In this document: positions 30,401 to 43,205 of the stretch, piece after piece | Numbering within the stretch: the first letter of the stretch is position 1 | Layout of the letters: each line of letters starts with the position of its first letter | Position numbers and translations under genes: made by a program | From: Rhodosorus marinus | Taxonomy: Eukaryota; Rhodophyta; Stylonematophyceae; Stylonematales; Stylonemataceae | DNA: 64,000 nt | NCBI GenBank assembly: GCA_029953675.1 | Contig: JAMWBK010000001.1 | Location: 1-64,000 of the forward strand | Reading direction: 5' to 3' | The notes under the pieces: model-generated | The model's database searches: none | Seen by the model: the letters and a program-made list of their open reading frames with translations, nothing else | Told to the model about the DNA's origin: nothing

Positions 30401-33400
30401 AGCCAACGAAAGAGCCACGTCCACCCAGGTTCGCGACACAAAAGTAACAAAACGTTTGAGGTTCTGGCCGGTACTAACAGCACAGTCCCTCTCACTCCCC
30501 CTCAGTTGTTTTGTGTTTTAACATACCTTGATCTCCAAAGGAACTTGCAACCGATTCTCCAGCCTGTGTAACGACCTCGCGGTTGCTACGGGGATGCCAT
30601 TGTGCATGGAAACGTCCCAAACTAGTGGATGCTACGCGAGTTTGTGAATATGAGATGCGGAAATAAAGTTAGTTTGGCAGCGAGAAACCCGGATAATCTG
30701 CAACACGAATAAAGAGGGACACCGGTGCATGTTTTTGAACGCTTTGGTTATGAACATGGCGTCGTGTTCTGCTTACCAGCTGTACGAGTGCTTCAGGAGA
30801 ATCCTTCACAAGCTTCGCGATCTGCAGCCCTTCCTCGGCAGCTGACAGTAACGTAGGTTTAAAGCCTTCTACTTGAATTACGCATCTGAAAATCCCGCCT
30901 CTAAGCTCTGCTCCGAAACTCTCCCCTACCATCAACTGCGATTTCGAGATCATCACGTGGTACTCTTCGCCGCTTTCGATTGTCACGGCTTCCCCCTCCC
31001 TCGAAGGCAAAACATCAATGTCTTGCCCAGTACGATTTCGTACGCAATACGCAGCCACGCTTGGTCGGTCCACGTCGTTCATAATCAGGTCCTCTAGCTT
31101 TCCTTGTACGATGTTCTCAACCGCGGTTTTCAGTGCCCGAAATATTCTGACTGAACCCTTAATCGTCAATGGTGTCACGTTTACCATGAGCTCACGATCG
31201 GATTGAACGAGCACTGCACGTTGACCGGACGTGGTTGTTGCGGTCAGCTCCAGCTTAGAGGGTTCCAAGCCAGGTACCCACCATCCTTTGCTGGAGTCAA
31301 ACAAACCTATGCTCAGCTCCGTATGAAAATACAGAATGGATGACAACGACGCGCGGATGGTGCTCCCTTGCATTCTTGCTTCCAGGATCGGGAGGTACTG
31401 CTCGGAGTCTTCGCTTGTGATAAGAATTCTCGCTCCCGCGACTGACATGTAGACGCGAACAGATCTGTTTTCACTAGCCGACGAAGATTGTCCGAGATCC
31501 CTGCTGCCAAGGGCTGAGAAGGAGTTCACCATTCGGTTCCCGACCGCCACTATAAGATTGGCATCCTCGACTGCTAACCGGCAAAGAAGTGAGTCGCAAG
31601 ATACGCTCAACAAAAGTAGCCGATTCTGTACATCGGACATTTCTATATCGATTCCGACGTCCGCAGGAAACAGGAGCGGTGTCTTCAGGCCCGGGGAAAT
31701 TCCGGCTCGCTCTGAATTCTCGTCCATACCGTTGCTGACGAATAACTGCAGTCCTTTGGCTGATACTCTTATTTTTCTATCGAAGGAAAGCGACGACGAG
31801 TCCGATAGCACGTTCAATCCTCCGCGCAAAACTACGGAACGGTTGTCATCCTCAGTCTGCTCGGCGTAGAGAATGACTTCGAAGTCCGGTAGATCGAAAG
31901 ATACATGCAGTCCAGCGTATGGAGTCTCCATCACAGGTTTCGAAGTAGCAAGGTAGGGCACGAAGGGAGGTCCCAGATTTAGGACTTGCAAAACCATCTC
32001 CGGAACAACGACAACCGACAACTCCGACGCTGATATTTCTATTGTAAGCTTCCCCAGATACGGTTGCCTGCAGTCAAACTTGAGAAGCGATTCCGTACTC
32101 CGGGTAGTGCCGCCTTGGGTCATCACCAGTTTCCTCTTATTTACACCTCTCCGCCTGTCTTCCAGGGAACAGAAACGACCATCTATGCTTGCGGTCAAGA
32201 ATTTATCCGGCCAAATAGCGAGACTCCCTCCGATGTCCATGAAACTCGCACGGAGGACGGCAAGATTGTCGCCAAGGTCGGCGCCTGCAGACACCGTAAG
32301 CTGCAAATTTGGTATTTCGAATAAGCTTTGTATGAACGGGGTCTCCTCCGGGATCTTGTTGCTCGTTTCTAAGTTGAGTTTCATCTCCTCCTGAACGTCC
32401 ATTCCCCCCTTCATGTCAATTGTTGGCTCACTAAAGTTCTCGCTTAGAACGCAGTACAGTTGGGTATATTGGGCTTCGCAAAGCTGTAAGTCCAACTGTT
32501 CAGGTAGCGTCCATCTGGCTCGAAACGCAGGAAGCCTGGAAATATTTGAGTGTTCGTATCCACGGTGATGCAGGTTTCAGTGAACGCCCGTGGTCTAGCT
32601 CTGCGGAGCTTGGTGTGGACAAGGTATCCAGATACTCTTGCATGTTGTTTTCCTACCTCTTGTGTGGGTCTATGTCGTCTATAGTCTGAACGACCCCATC
32701 ACATCTTTCTCCGTAGCGTTGTCGCCACCAGTCCACCTTCAAGAACACCTTCGCATTCTTGAGAGATGGACGGGAATAGTCCATGCTCACAATTTCAGAT
32801 AATCTCTTCAATCCGTGATCAGGGTGAGGATACAGAACGTAAATAGCCATATCGTCTGCTTCTACACCAAAGGCGAAGTGATAACCCTCCGACGCTGGAT
32901 GATTGCGGACCCAAAGCCACCCTAGTTTTATGAGAACACCCTCACAAGCGTTGGTAGAGTTGCGCGGAAGGAGTACGGTCACGTTGTGGAAATCGAACTA
33001 GAAAACCGAAGTTCAGTTGTCTTCGTAAGACCGGACTTGTTCAATGAGCAAGCGAACAACCATAGACTTACGTTCACTTCAAAATTCGGAATTGTTTTCT
33101 TCGAAGCCTCGATTTCATCCGTAAAAACTTCGATGATTTGAAAGTCTGGAGAACCGGCACCTATTTCTGAAAGATCGTGCTGTATGCAACGGACGTAGCT
33201 CCTCAGCTGGGACCAGAACTTCGACGTATGTACGACGCGGAGATATTTGAACTGTCCCTTCAGGACGACCTTTTCCAAGTTAGTATCGGATACAGAGAAC
33301 GACAACGAATCATGAGCGTCGTGGTCTCGCTTGTAATGCACGACTGCTTGATGATCTTCTAGCTTAGTGCTGAGGTTCTTCACGTGGAGGTTGTCGAGCT

Positions 33401-36400
33401 GGTTATTCACGGACAGGAAGGGCAAGTGATCAGAACAAAATGCGAGAGCCGGTATGGCCCCGTGAACCCAACATCACGCGAAAACCTCGAGTAGTAATTC
33501 GGTTGAATACAACTATTACCTTTCCTCGCGCCGCAATCGTTCCGCTGTTGAACATCTCCACGTTTGTGGAGCACTGCCCTATGTCCAGAAGGCCAAGATC
33601 GCCGGAGTCTCTACTCGTTAGGAGCACTGAGAGTCCATCAAAACTCGTCCTTACCGTAAGGACGCCTCGACGTTGCACGAGCGCCGTGGAGAGGTTCACC
33701 ACGCCTTTCGCCTGTATTTATACGTAGGCAACCGGGAAACAAGAAAACACGGAGCATTCATGCCAGGGTAAGTGGTGTTCTAGCGGAGACACAATTCATA
33801 TGCACTGCCATGACGCCGACGGCCTGGCTGTAATACCTGATGCTTTACGGTCCTGGCTGCATTGAGAGCTGTAGTTCCCACAGATTCGAACGGGTCAGCA
33901 CCGCTTGGATTTTCGTAGAAGAATCGGGCTATCTCCATAACGAATTCACGCTCAACCACTGAGCTGAGCATCTTCCACGACAGATTGAAAACTTGTTCTC
34001 GCAGTTCATAATTGTTAGTGTAGTCCACCTACACCGGTTTCAAACAGCAACGGGCGTCAGTACTTGAAACGGCAGGTCAATCTGCCGGGTACGAAAACGA
34101 GCGAAAAATTGATTCATTTGGCTACGCACGTTCGTAATCGCCTCGGTAGATTCACCCTCATCGACGCAAGCAACCAAGATAGGTCGTGAAGATAGTTCGT
34201 CGATGATTTCTACTGAGCAAAGTCTGCCTGCGCATTTAAGCTCACGTGCAGTATCTTCAATACTCGCCTCCAAACCCGCAACATGGATTCTCATCAAGTC
34301 GGACGACCTGTGATTGGCGGGGTTTCAGGTCATTCTGAGAATCGTCGACGAACAAACTCAGTCGATTGGCCATCTCTTGTAAGCCTTACCGGTTTGTGAG
34401 GCGTACGTTCACGTCGGTAAGAGAAAGCTCTAGCTGCATCTCCGGAACGGATCTCCTCGCTCGTGTTGGTTTAAGGCTTCCCCTTCTAGCAAGCTGTCGA
34501 CCGATTAATGTACTGTACTCCACTCCCCCAGTTGGATGATTTTCGCGATACGGTGACTTGATCCACATGGCAGCTAGCCTTAGCAAGTGCCAGTACACTT
34601 CTTGTTCCAAACGAAGCGAGACAGAGGGTAAAACTCCCTTCGTCCGTAACTAGTAGAGACAGATGAGCGCATGAGAGAAGAATTTTCGCCTCCTCAAGAT
34701 TGCTGGGAATTTCCTACCTTGTGATAGTTACCTAGTTTCTCGTCCGGTACTATTTGATTCACGACCTCAAAATCCTGAAGAACCTCAAGATCAAAATTAA
34801 AACTGGCTGGGCACAAAACCGTATGACCTTGCTCGGCTATTTCGCTAGGATAAAGCACCGCTTGGACTTCTCTGAGCTTCAGCCGATACGACGAATAGCA
34901 CACACTCACTTCGTCGAAACGCTCGAGTCGCCTTTGACCTAGTGTCACAATATCAACAGTTCCCAGGTCCAGCGCAAACGTTGGATCTTCTTTTGTCGCA
35001 CCTGGGTAACGCAAATCGTAATTGTAAGATCAACCTCGTTTTCTGAACCACGCGAGTGAAGATACCTTCTAGAGCTTACCAGATATTAGCACTCGCGAGG
35101 ACTGGAAGAACATATCCACCGTCAGAGGTTCCTGCTTGGCCAGAAATACGGACTCAAGCTTCCTCCTCAGGTTTTCTAATCGCCGCGCCGCGACATCACC
35201 GAATGCATCGATGACGTCGTGGATGCTTTCCGGAGGTTTCCAGAACGATGTCAGCATTACCAAACAGTTGGAGGAGAGGTCGACGACGAACTCAAACCCA
35301 GAAACCTACAGATTCGTTCCACCAGAAGAAAACAGTTCAGAAGGACTAGTCTGATTAATTCCTTCGAAATTCCGCAGGGGGTGCTTACGGCAGATTGCAG
35401 ACTAATACGACTAACGACACCTTCTGATGTTTCGTCTTCGTGTTGGACATAGCGCATAGCTCCGATACAACTTGACACGGCAGAAGATCTCGCAAATTCC
35501 GCTGATTTATCCAATTCTGGGTATAGCAGCTTTTCATGGAACTGCCGCCTTAGTTCTTCAAGCTTGATGTTCTTCACATCGCGTGGCGTCAACACCCGGC
35601 TCTGATTTTTGAAAAGAAAATAAAGTACCCGTTGTTTGTGTACCACATCCAAGTTCCAGTTGGCAGCACGCGTCCCTTTAAAACTATTATCACGAAACAT
35701 ACCTGTTTCTCAATATCCCATGACTCTGCAGTCCCGAGGAATACCTCAACCTGTATGTTGTCAAGCGTCGCTAGCAGGATGCCAAGCCGAAGGTCCTCGA
35801 TTCTCGTGTCCAGGAAGGGTACACGACCACTGTCATCGTCGACGCTGAACAGAGCGAGGGATCCCTTCACGACGAGGACGTTTATACGATGTCTCTCCAT
35901 GCCAATAAGGTCCAACGGCGCTATCTCGGAACTCAACAGGTTGGGCTCATCTCGTACGTCAAGTTGCCCTTCAACTTGGGGATTTCGATTGCATTCGACA
36001 ACCTGCCTTGAAGTTTCGTCCCGGGCGCTGTCGGAGTCTATGTTCAGCCTATGGACTTCTCGTAGCCCATAGTTTTCGGTACCTACATTGGCAACGAGTG
36101 GAGTATTTCGATCTCAGTCTTTGCCGTACATGACTTAGAAACTCGACGCGCACCGTACCCCTACGATCTCGCGGTGATCCGTTCCAACCCTCGTCGCCGC
36201 TTCGTTCAAGTTTCTGACTCGCGGACGAGCTTGAGGAAAACATTGAAATGAAGCCTCTCCTAGAGGACGGACGAGTCGTTTCGCTTGTGGAGCCTTTTCT
36301 TATAGCTTCTTCGCTCTCGATTCGTTCGTCGCAAATCGTTCGATAGAGAAGAATGTCCTCTATTCGGAGTCTCCTCTCCATGTTTTCTATCAGCTCAGAC

Positions 36401-38047
36401 ACTTCAGCATCCACTGGATTCCCCGACCTCCTGGAAGTCACCAGAGACATCCTCGCACTTATGTACATCTTCATGTTAAGTCTCCACTTTCGCATTTCAG
36501 AGGCAGTAGATGCCCGTCTGTCCTCCACGGTTTTGTTGAAACCGGGGATTAGCCTCTCAAACGCCAGCTCCCACCATTCCCTCCCATGAGAAGGACGAAA
36601 TGCGAACCGACCTGGAAAGGTAAAAGTGCATCAATCAAATGCCTATATTCGGCTCAAACAGTGAACCAGGCAGATCGACGACGAACACGTCAGCATTCGC
36701 TTGATTTCCCGTACCTTTCTTTGTCAGCGAGATTATCTCATTCACGAACCGCAGCAGGCTTTGGTACTGGAACTGGTCAAGAGCGATGTCCAATCTCGGG
36801 ATCGTGACTTCAACTTCAGCGAATGGGCGTTCCAACAGAAGCTCTTCTATCCTCGCCGAACTTAGGAACTTAGAGTTCAGCCTGGAGACGTTTGCGCGCG
36901 CATGGACCGGTCCGAGAAGCGGTCTGACAAATTTGCTGGAATGAAACGAGGAGATCTCCTCTCTTATTTGCGCACTGTAACAGAGAGGGGGTGGTATAAA
37001 AGCAGTTTACCTCAGTTTTGGGACACAATACGTGCTTCTGCTACAGCATCCGCTTACCGTGACTTCCCAAGAACCGTAAAGGGCTCTCGAAGGGGAGCGA
37101 CCCCGACCTCGAAGTTAGCGAGCTTGATTGTGGAGTAGCACAACGGCCTGTTCTCCTTGTCCTCACCAACCAGCGACTTCCAGTGCTCATCTGTGGGATG
37201 AATGATGACTTCTTTGGATGCTAGTTGCAAAGAAAACGCCTCCTTCGAGGAGGTAAGCGCATCCTCGTATCGAATTACAATATTTCTGAACTCGAGTTGG
37301 AGGTTCCCAGTAATGCGGTGAAACAGCCTCGATGTTATTCGGCTTTTCCATCTGCCCAAAACGAGAAGAGAAAAAACAAAGGAGAGAAAGCGTTTAGGCG
37401 ATTTGGTGTATTTGCTTTCCTGTCTGTTCTGCACTAGACATGGCGAGACCGTGCGCAAAGAGTCTCTGACGTACGTTGATTGTGAATCGCTGCTTCCAGT
37501 TAAAGTACTATTTCTTTCCCTCCAGTTAATCTCACGTAGAGTATCATCAGCGTGCAGCCGAGCTCGTTTGATTCTCATACGCCCCTTTTCGAACGATTCT
37601 CGGCCCTGTTGCCTTTGGGGCTTGGCGAGGACAGCGATGTTGGACAGCTTTACTAGCACCGGCTTGTCCTGTTGTTTCCATGGAATCTGCCCATGTTCGC
37701 AATCAATGCAAAGATTCAGTGAGCATAGAAGAGATTGAAAAAATCTGAGTCGATGTACCCTTTCGGGAAGGTACATCTAGTACTCGCAGGAGGTGCGGGT
37801 TTACTCCTGATCTGAAGTCGGCTATTACCTCAAAGCAAAGATGCTCGATTGCGCTAGCAGCGACGTGAAGAGGAGCATCAATCCCAACAGACTCAAGCAA
37901 AATCGAAAGCGCCTGTTCACGCAATTCCAGATCATGCAGTTCCAGCTTCCCTGTCCATACTGCTAGCTTCACCTTCTCAGCGTCTAGGCCAGATACGTAG
38001 TCCCTCAGAATCCAAGCTAGATTTTCAACAACTACACTTTCGAACAT
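25807..38047 (-). CDS. VPS13: VPS13-family bridge-like lipid-transfer protein, about 18 exons
   Basis: The start MFESVVVENLAWILRDYV (ATG 38047) is the typical chorein N-terminus, followed by GKLELHDLELREQAL and, after intron 1, IPWKQQDKPVLVKLSNI. Exons whose edges I could place: 38047-37829, 37686-37058, 36974-36715, 36611-36083, about 36067-35702, about 35600-35389, 35305-35080. Further coding blocks are at about 35014-34720, 34640-34390, 34300-34045, 34030-33785, 33715-33520, 33425-33070, 33000-32655, 32575-30680, 30620-30526, 30430-27580 and 27480-25807. WWELAFERLIPGF (exon 4), the SHR-BD region APYLIRNRC...IAYNQ (in the 30430-27580 block) and a C-terminal block with FYFEQLQGQGFKLLTSSNLLSRP follow family order. 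VPS13 proteins carry lipids in bulk between membranes at contact sites. Some exon edges are uncertain. Confidence 0.9.
27580..30430 (-). CDS. VPS13: VPS13 large exon with SHR-BD (VAB-type) region
   Basis: About 940 codons. It begins after the intron downstream of a small exon (30620-30526, ending LENRLQVPLEIK before GTATGT). APYLIRNRCRNHRIAYNQ followed by WLLRPFQSARYSWDVPPSL is the family SHR-BD motif, which in yeast and animals binds adaptor proteins. The donor is cttg|gtaagc at about 27578. Confidence 0.8.
37829..38047 (-). CDS. VPS13: VPS13 exon 1: chorein N-terminus
   Basis: 73 codons in phase 0, ending ...HLCFE before donor GTAATA. The next exon starts at 37686 after acceptor GGGCAG and restores IPWK, the conserved chorein step. 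An upstream minus-strand frame that begins at 38246 overlaps in another frame and is taken as 5' UTR. Confidence 0.85.
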
Positions 38048-39664
38048 TGTGAAACTCCATTGAACTCAATATGACAACGGCAACGCATCTCCAGATCGTG
38101 AACAGAAACTGAAGCAACCTGCCGTTGAGTGTTCTATACACTCCAAAGCCGACAGAAGTGATTCGCTTCAAAAAAGCTTGTTCAACAATACACGCTGGAA
38201 TCTCCAGGGTGTCACTGGTTTTGGGAGGTTTCGGGTTCGACTCCATTTTTTGGTTTTTGAAATCTTAGCTCGGGTATGTTTTGAATTTCGATGTTGGCAC
38301 ATGGTTGGAGGTGCGAGGGCACGGTTTAGCAGGGCTCAAGTCTGCGGTCCTTGAGTAAGGCGCTGAAACGGAGTTCGCGCTTGGTTGTTTCTTTTTGATA
38401 AGGGTGCGCGTATGGAGCGGGTAGAGGAGATTTGTGGCTTGAAGCCTGGTGAGTAATGCGCTAGTAGGCACGGGCAGTTTCCAAACGTTAACGCGTGGCT
38501 CGATGTCAAGCGAATAGGAACATTCCTTGGAAAGGATTTCGCGGCAGCAAGATTCTTCGTGCAAAAAGTTGAACAGGGATAGAGGTTGGGACGTGCGTAC
38601 TCAATCGCAGCGAACGAGTGCTTCCAACGGGGGCACTGGGACACTAGTATGCTCCTGCCGCCGCATTGGGCTGCAGTCTTCTGCGGCAGCCGTGAGTTCG
38701 ACAACCAGCAGACGAAGAAGAAAACGTACGGTAGATTGCGAATTCTCGGTCAGGGTACGGAATAGTTCTGACGTGCGCCTTAAAGCGTGGTCAGTTATTC
38801 ACTATTGGGACGTTCTTCCTGATGCCAAGGTCCGAGAGTTTACCTACCTCTATCTCCAGGATGCGGCCGTACAGACCGATTGCGGAGGTCGCGAGAAAAG
38901 AACGATGTTAGTAAGGGTTTTCGGGAGCCTACCAGATCCTGTCCAGTTTAAGTACGGGTGGTATGTAACTACGTCCCGCTCATGCCCCCTATGGACTACG
39001 TCCCGCCCAGTCCATAGGGGGCATGAGCCGGTCCTGTCTAGTGATTGTATTGAGAGCTTGGGTCAGGAGGCGCAAAAAATAGCTGAGAGAATAAGAGGAC
39101 TCTACCGAAACGGATCGTGGAACATGAGAGCAAGTATAAGCACCGCTGTAGCTAGTTGGGAACTTGAAGAAAGCCAGCAGAGGGTGCTTTCATGAGGAAC
39201 TGCGTCTGATGCTCCTAGCTCGATATACCCGGTTGGAGCGCCTGCTGTTTGCAAGGTGGATTGGTATGAGCGTCTACGCGTCAAAGAGAGCTTTCCTCAA
39301 GGGGGTTTGGGAGGAGAGCGAACTTATCGAGCAACGGACCACTCCCGAAACGGATGGGATCACAGGAAACCAAGACCTTGCTGGCCAGTATGCATATATA
39401 TTTATCCCTTGAACCACAACAAAAGTATGACGAAAACCTCATCTTATGGAATTGCGCCAACTGTTGAATCGACCCATTCCGGACAATGTGTTAGCCGACC
39501 TGCGCCTGCCCCACTTCTCCCCAATTATACGCACTCCGGGCTTCTGAAGAAGAGGATGGTTTCATCTCAGAGTTCCGACGCACAGCGCGACTGCACCTGG
39601 AAGCCACGCCCTATGGGAGTTGAACAGACGATGACCTTTTAAGCCTTTCTATAAGCGCATATTA
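38048..39664. other. Intergenic region with unassigned open frame and a perfect hairpin
   Basis: 38048-38250 is the VPS13 leader. A plus-strand frame at 38527-39195 (222 codons) has no early ATG and no motif I recognise, and passes through the inverted repeat at 38979-39027. A minus-strand frame overlaps part of it. I do not support a protein here. Confidence 0.45.
38979..39027. repeat. Perfect 19-bp inverted repeat with 11-nt loop
   Basis: CTCATGCCCCCTATGGACT at 38979-38997 is followed by the exact complement at 39009-39027. The loop is acgtcccgccc, and acgtcccg also precedes the left arm. A small-RNA precursor, a regulatory hairpin or a recent fold-back insertion are all possible. Confidence 0.7.
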
Positions 39665-39758
39665 TCCAGCTGCCCCGCTGTGAAAGGCGCCAGAACTCGA
39701 CGACATACGCGGATCTTGAACCTGTTATACCCCGAACTTCGGCCTATCGTCAAGTCCG
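39665..39758 (+). mobile_element. Family 3 retroelement fragment cut off by telomere-like unit
   Basis: Encodes S-CPAVKGARTRRHTRILNLLYPELRPIV, matching the 24 kb family 3 copy just after its zinc knuckle. The match stops exactly where a G-rich telomere-like unit begins. Confidence 0.7.
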
Positions 39759-39786
39759 GGGTTACGTTAGTCTGGACTCTGGGGTT
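39755..39786. repeat. Interstitial telomere-like unit, G-rich on the plus strand
   Basis: ggggttacgttagtctgg is the complement of the terminal repeat, followed by a partial second unit (actctgggg). It is in the opposite orientation to the tract at 1-498. Confidence 0.65.
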
Positions 39787-40776
39787 GAGTTTGAGTTTGG
39801 AAATTGGAAAATACTGCTGTTTGGAAATAAGTTCGTACATGATAGTAAAACAGGTACGCGGGCCGTACCCGGAACCTCTTCTGATTCCGAAACCCGCCCT
39901 GGGGTACACGCGAAACGGATAAAGAGCTCCAGCACCAGCATCAGCACGCAGGAGACGACCAACGCCACAGGTCCACAACACAAAAAGGAACGAACCAGGG
40001 CAGAGTCTCAAGCCGCAGCCGATCCAGCCGCTTCGTTTCTCCACCAGCTTCGCAGCTACGACCGGAGCTACCAAGACCTGGGAATTGGCGAGTCTGACAT
40101 AGTAGATTTCTACCAGGCGGTCTTCAAACTTTACTCGCGCACCAGCTGCACGAAATGACTGCAAGGAGTCACCGGACGACTCACCGAGATATCATAAAAA
40201 ACCCTACATGTGGCAAAAGGTGGACCCGCCACACCGGACTTGTCTCAACTCCCGCAGCTCCGCCCGCAGACGGCGGCAGTCAACCGATTTGAACCAGGAA
40301 CCAACAACAACCAACTTCCGGGGGGACAGGTCTCAAATTACAATTCGAGGACGGCCGTGACGGCGGCTATCGGACAGCAAAACATCAACCAACGACCGAT
40401 CATCAATCAATATCAAGGGAGGACAGATGTCCTAACTTCATTCGACTATACCGCAGCCTTCTTCTTCAGGTTCATTCAGAGCCTAACTACCCTGAGAAGC
40501 GAGAGACAAGACGCTGATGACGCGCGTCTACCAAAAAAAGCAGCATTTGAGAGCCACAGGGTCAAAGAAAGCTCCGTGAGCGGCCTTCCGTGTCATCGGG
40601 ACCAGCACCACACGGGGAACCGGAGCGCATTGCACACAATACCCCAGATCGCGGATCAGCCAGCGGGGCTGCAGCTCTAGTAAGACCCGCCGGACGCCCA
40701 GGACAACAGACACAGCAGGCCGCGTTGAGGCAGTTCCACGCCACGGTAGGGGGGTCTTCTTGGGGACCTGAGACGA

Positions 40777-40836
40777 CACCGGTCTTACCTACCGGTGGAC
40801 GTTTAGGGTAGGTCTTACCTACCCTCAGAAACGTCC
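40777..40836 (+). repeat. Two adjacent stem-loops upstream of family 1 ORF1
   Basis: CACCGGT (40777-40783) pairs with ACCGGTG (40791-40797). GGACGTTT plus AGGGTAGGT (40797-40813) pairs with ACCTACCCT plus AAACGTCC (40817-40825 and 40829-40836), with a 3-nt bulge. Both enclose a CTT-containing loop. They lie about 50 nt before the ORF1-like frame, so a role in the element 5' leader is plausible. Confidence 0.6.
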
Positions 40837-40886
40837 GCCCGCCACGACAGGATGATGTGGCAACCTCTTGACTTCACCGCCGTTCT

Positions 40887-41501
40887 TTGCCGAGCGCTGG
40901 GGATTTCGACTTCCCACACGCACATGTGGACTTCATCTCATCGCACGCGAGCCTGTTGTGCCACCCAGACGCGATCCCGATACTGCAGAGCTCCATCGCC
41001 CGAGGCGTATTCCGGACAGGGATATTCGGATGTTTCAGCCTGAGACACCCAGACCGGCAGGTGTCTCTCCACACTGGCCAGGAGCTGGATCCGGACAACC
41101 TGCTGGCATTCAACGAGCGGAAACACATCGGCCCCGAGAAGATCCCGGCCCAGATGCTGACGAGGGCGATCGAACAGATCATCCGGATCCGGTCGAGACT
41201 CGGAAATCGGCATCTCTCCTTCAACGCTCTCGCAGCGATCCACGAGACCTTGAAAGCCCGGCTACAGACTCTCCAAGCACTTCAACATCCGCCACCGATA
41301 GTCCGGGAGAGCGCGAACCCCTTCTGCAGCCACTACGCACGCAGAACCAGAAGCCTCGTCTCCTCCCGGAGATGTACAGGCAGCCCGCGGGATCGTCGAC
41401 ACTACAGGAACTCCACCGCGACATCCCAACTACCGGAAGAGGACATCGAAGAAGACAACCCACATGTAGAGCTCACCTGCAATCTCCCGGAGCCCTCATA
41501 G
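40887..41501 (+). pseudogene. ORF1-like fragment of the family 1 element
   Basis: 204 codons beginning MPSAGDFDFPHAHVDF. The stretch PDNLLAFNERKHIGPEKIPAQMLTRAIEQIIRIRSRLGNRHLSFNALAAIHETL (written here only as a location, about 41090-41260) has the same helix pattern as the family 2 ORF1 C-terminal half, ending in a similar HLR/HLS-xx-A-x5-E/ER motif. The relationship is a visual judgement. Confidence 0.5.
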
Positions 41502-42919
41502 CCGAAACGCACGCGTATCGACGCGACAGATACACGCCAGGACGCAGAGATGACTCCGGCAGCTCCTGAGGAACGTCAGGCCTCTCCGGTAGCCCTCCCT
41601 GCCCGCTCCACTCACAGCACTGCGATGGACACCCAGGACAGCCAGGAAGCAACCGACAGTTAATGCCAGGCACACGCAGAGGAATAAAACGACGACGGGA
41701 TGAGCCTAGGTTCTGCTCCGATCGTCAGGACTGGATTCAACGCTGGAGTGACTTTGTACAAGAAACGGAAGGGGGGAGGCTGTGGACGCGCCTCACATAC
41801 TGTCCGGTCCCTACCCGACGCTTCGTACCCCGAGCGCACGTCAATACCCGGAGCAGCCTACTCCGAGTGGCCCTGGAGCTCGCACTGGATCGATCTGCCA
41901 TAACGCACGCAAGCCTCCTTCTCATCGGGGGGCCCAGGCTTGGTCCTCGGCTACACTGACCCGGAAATTGGCCCATGGGTCGCACACGTTCTGGAGGGAG
42001 AGTTTCACGCCGTCTGGAAGGCTCTTAAAGATAAAGGCTCCCAGCCAAAGCCCATCGGTGAGCCCCTGGGAGCGACTACCACCAAACAACAAACGCAGTG
42101 GCGACACAAACGAGCACTGAAAATCGCCCATCTGGGACGCCCCCCCTCTCAGACGTTGCACGCAGACTTGAGGCCACTAAAATGGCACCGTTCACGCAAG
42201 CTACCTGGCGACAACTCGAAGGGCTGTTCCCGGAACCGCAGGATTTACCACTACCGGACGCCATCGACAGGCTCTACAGCCCTCCTCTCCCAGGACAGTG
42301 ACACCCTTCGAAAAAGATGGAACGTCAGACAAGCGGCAGACGAAGGCCTACTTGCTATGGTGGCTCGGCTCACCCAAGGCACTAGCCCAGGTCCGAGCGG
42401 ACTCCGCGATGAACATCTACAAGGCCCCAATCAGGAGGTACAGGTGGTCCTCATGCGCTTCCTCAGGCAATTAGCCACCGGGCACGAGAAGATCGCACCA
42501 GCTCTGACCCGTGCGCTGCGCAGCAGCCGATTATTACCGTTCGCGAAACCTTCAACGACGCCACACACGATGCGAGAACAGGCATTCGCCCGATCGGGGT
42601 CCCCGAAGTCCTGAGGAGGGTGGCAACATAACGGATGCTTCGACCAATCACATACCGGGTCCGTGAATTCCTGGTCCCTCTACAACTCGGCATCGGCGTC
42701 AGCGGTGGCTGTGAGCGCTCACTACATGCTATACAAGCCCACCTCTCCTGCCAACCCGACGATGTAGTCCTACGCCTAGACCTTGAGAGTGTTTTCAACC
42801 GGATCGATCGCAGAATTGACAAGCAAGTAGTGGACCACCATTTTCCCGGAGTTGGACGCTGTGTACCGCCTTGGCTATGGAGGTGACAACACAGAGTCCC
42901 CCAACACTTGGCGGCTGGC

Positions 42920-43205
42920 GGTCTAGAAACGGACAGGACCAACCCGCCTCGAAGAGACTGACGCTTCAAGCACCAACCGGTGCACGACAAGGCGATCCCC
43001 TAGGACCGGTCTTGCATGCACTCTCCCTGGCAGCTTTCCTCGAAGCTCTACGAAGACTGTGCGGTCTAGAAACGGACAGGAACAACCCGCCTCGACGAGA
43101 CTGACGCTTCAAGCAACAACCGGTGCACAACAAGGCGATCCCCTAGGACCGTTCTTGCATGCACTCTCACTGGCAGCTTTCCTCGAAGCTCAACGAAGCA
43201 AATTC
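42920..43205 (+). repeat. 143-bp tandem duplication inside the RT domain
   Basis: ggtctagaaacggacagga begins at 42920 and again at 43063. The two units differ at a few positions and each encodes the QGDPLGP-LHALSLAAFLEA block, so the RT B-motif is duplicated. This guarantees the copy is inactive. Confidence 0.8.

Noticed and set aside
37378-37460. Extra intron inside VPS13 exon 2
   Set aside because: A pyrimidine tract and CAG (TTTTGGGCAG on the minus strand) suggest an acceptor, but no good donor is visible and the frame is open throughout. Left as exon, though unresolved.
38215-38250. tRNA T-loop-like sequence ggttcgactcc
   Set aside because: No acceptor stem, D-arm or anticodon arm can be fitted upstream; it lies in the VPS13 leader.
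38527-39195. 222-codon plus-strand protein
   Set aside because: No ATG near its start, no family motif, and it runs through a perfect hairpin. Kept only as an unassigned region.
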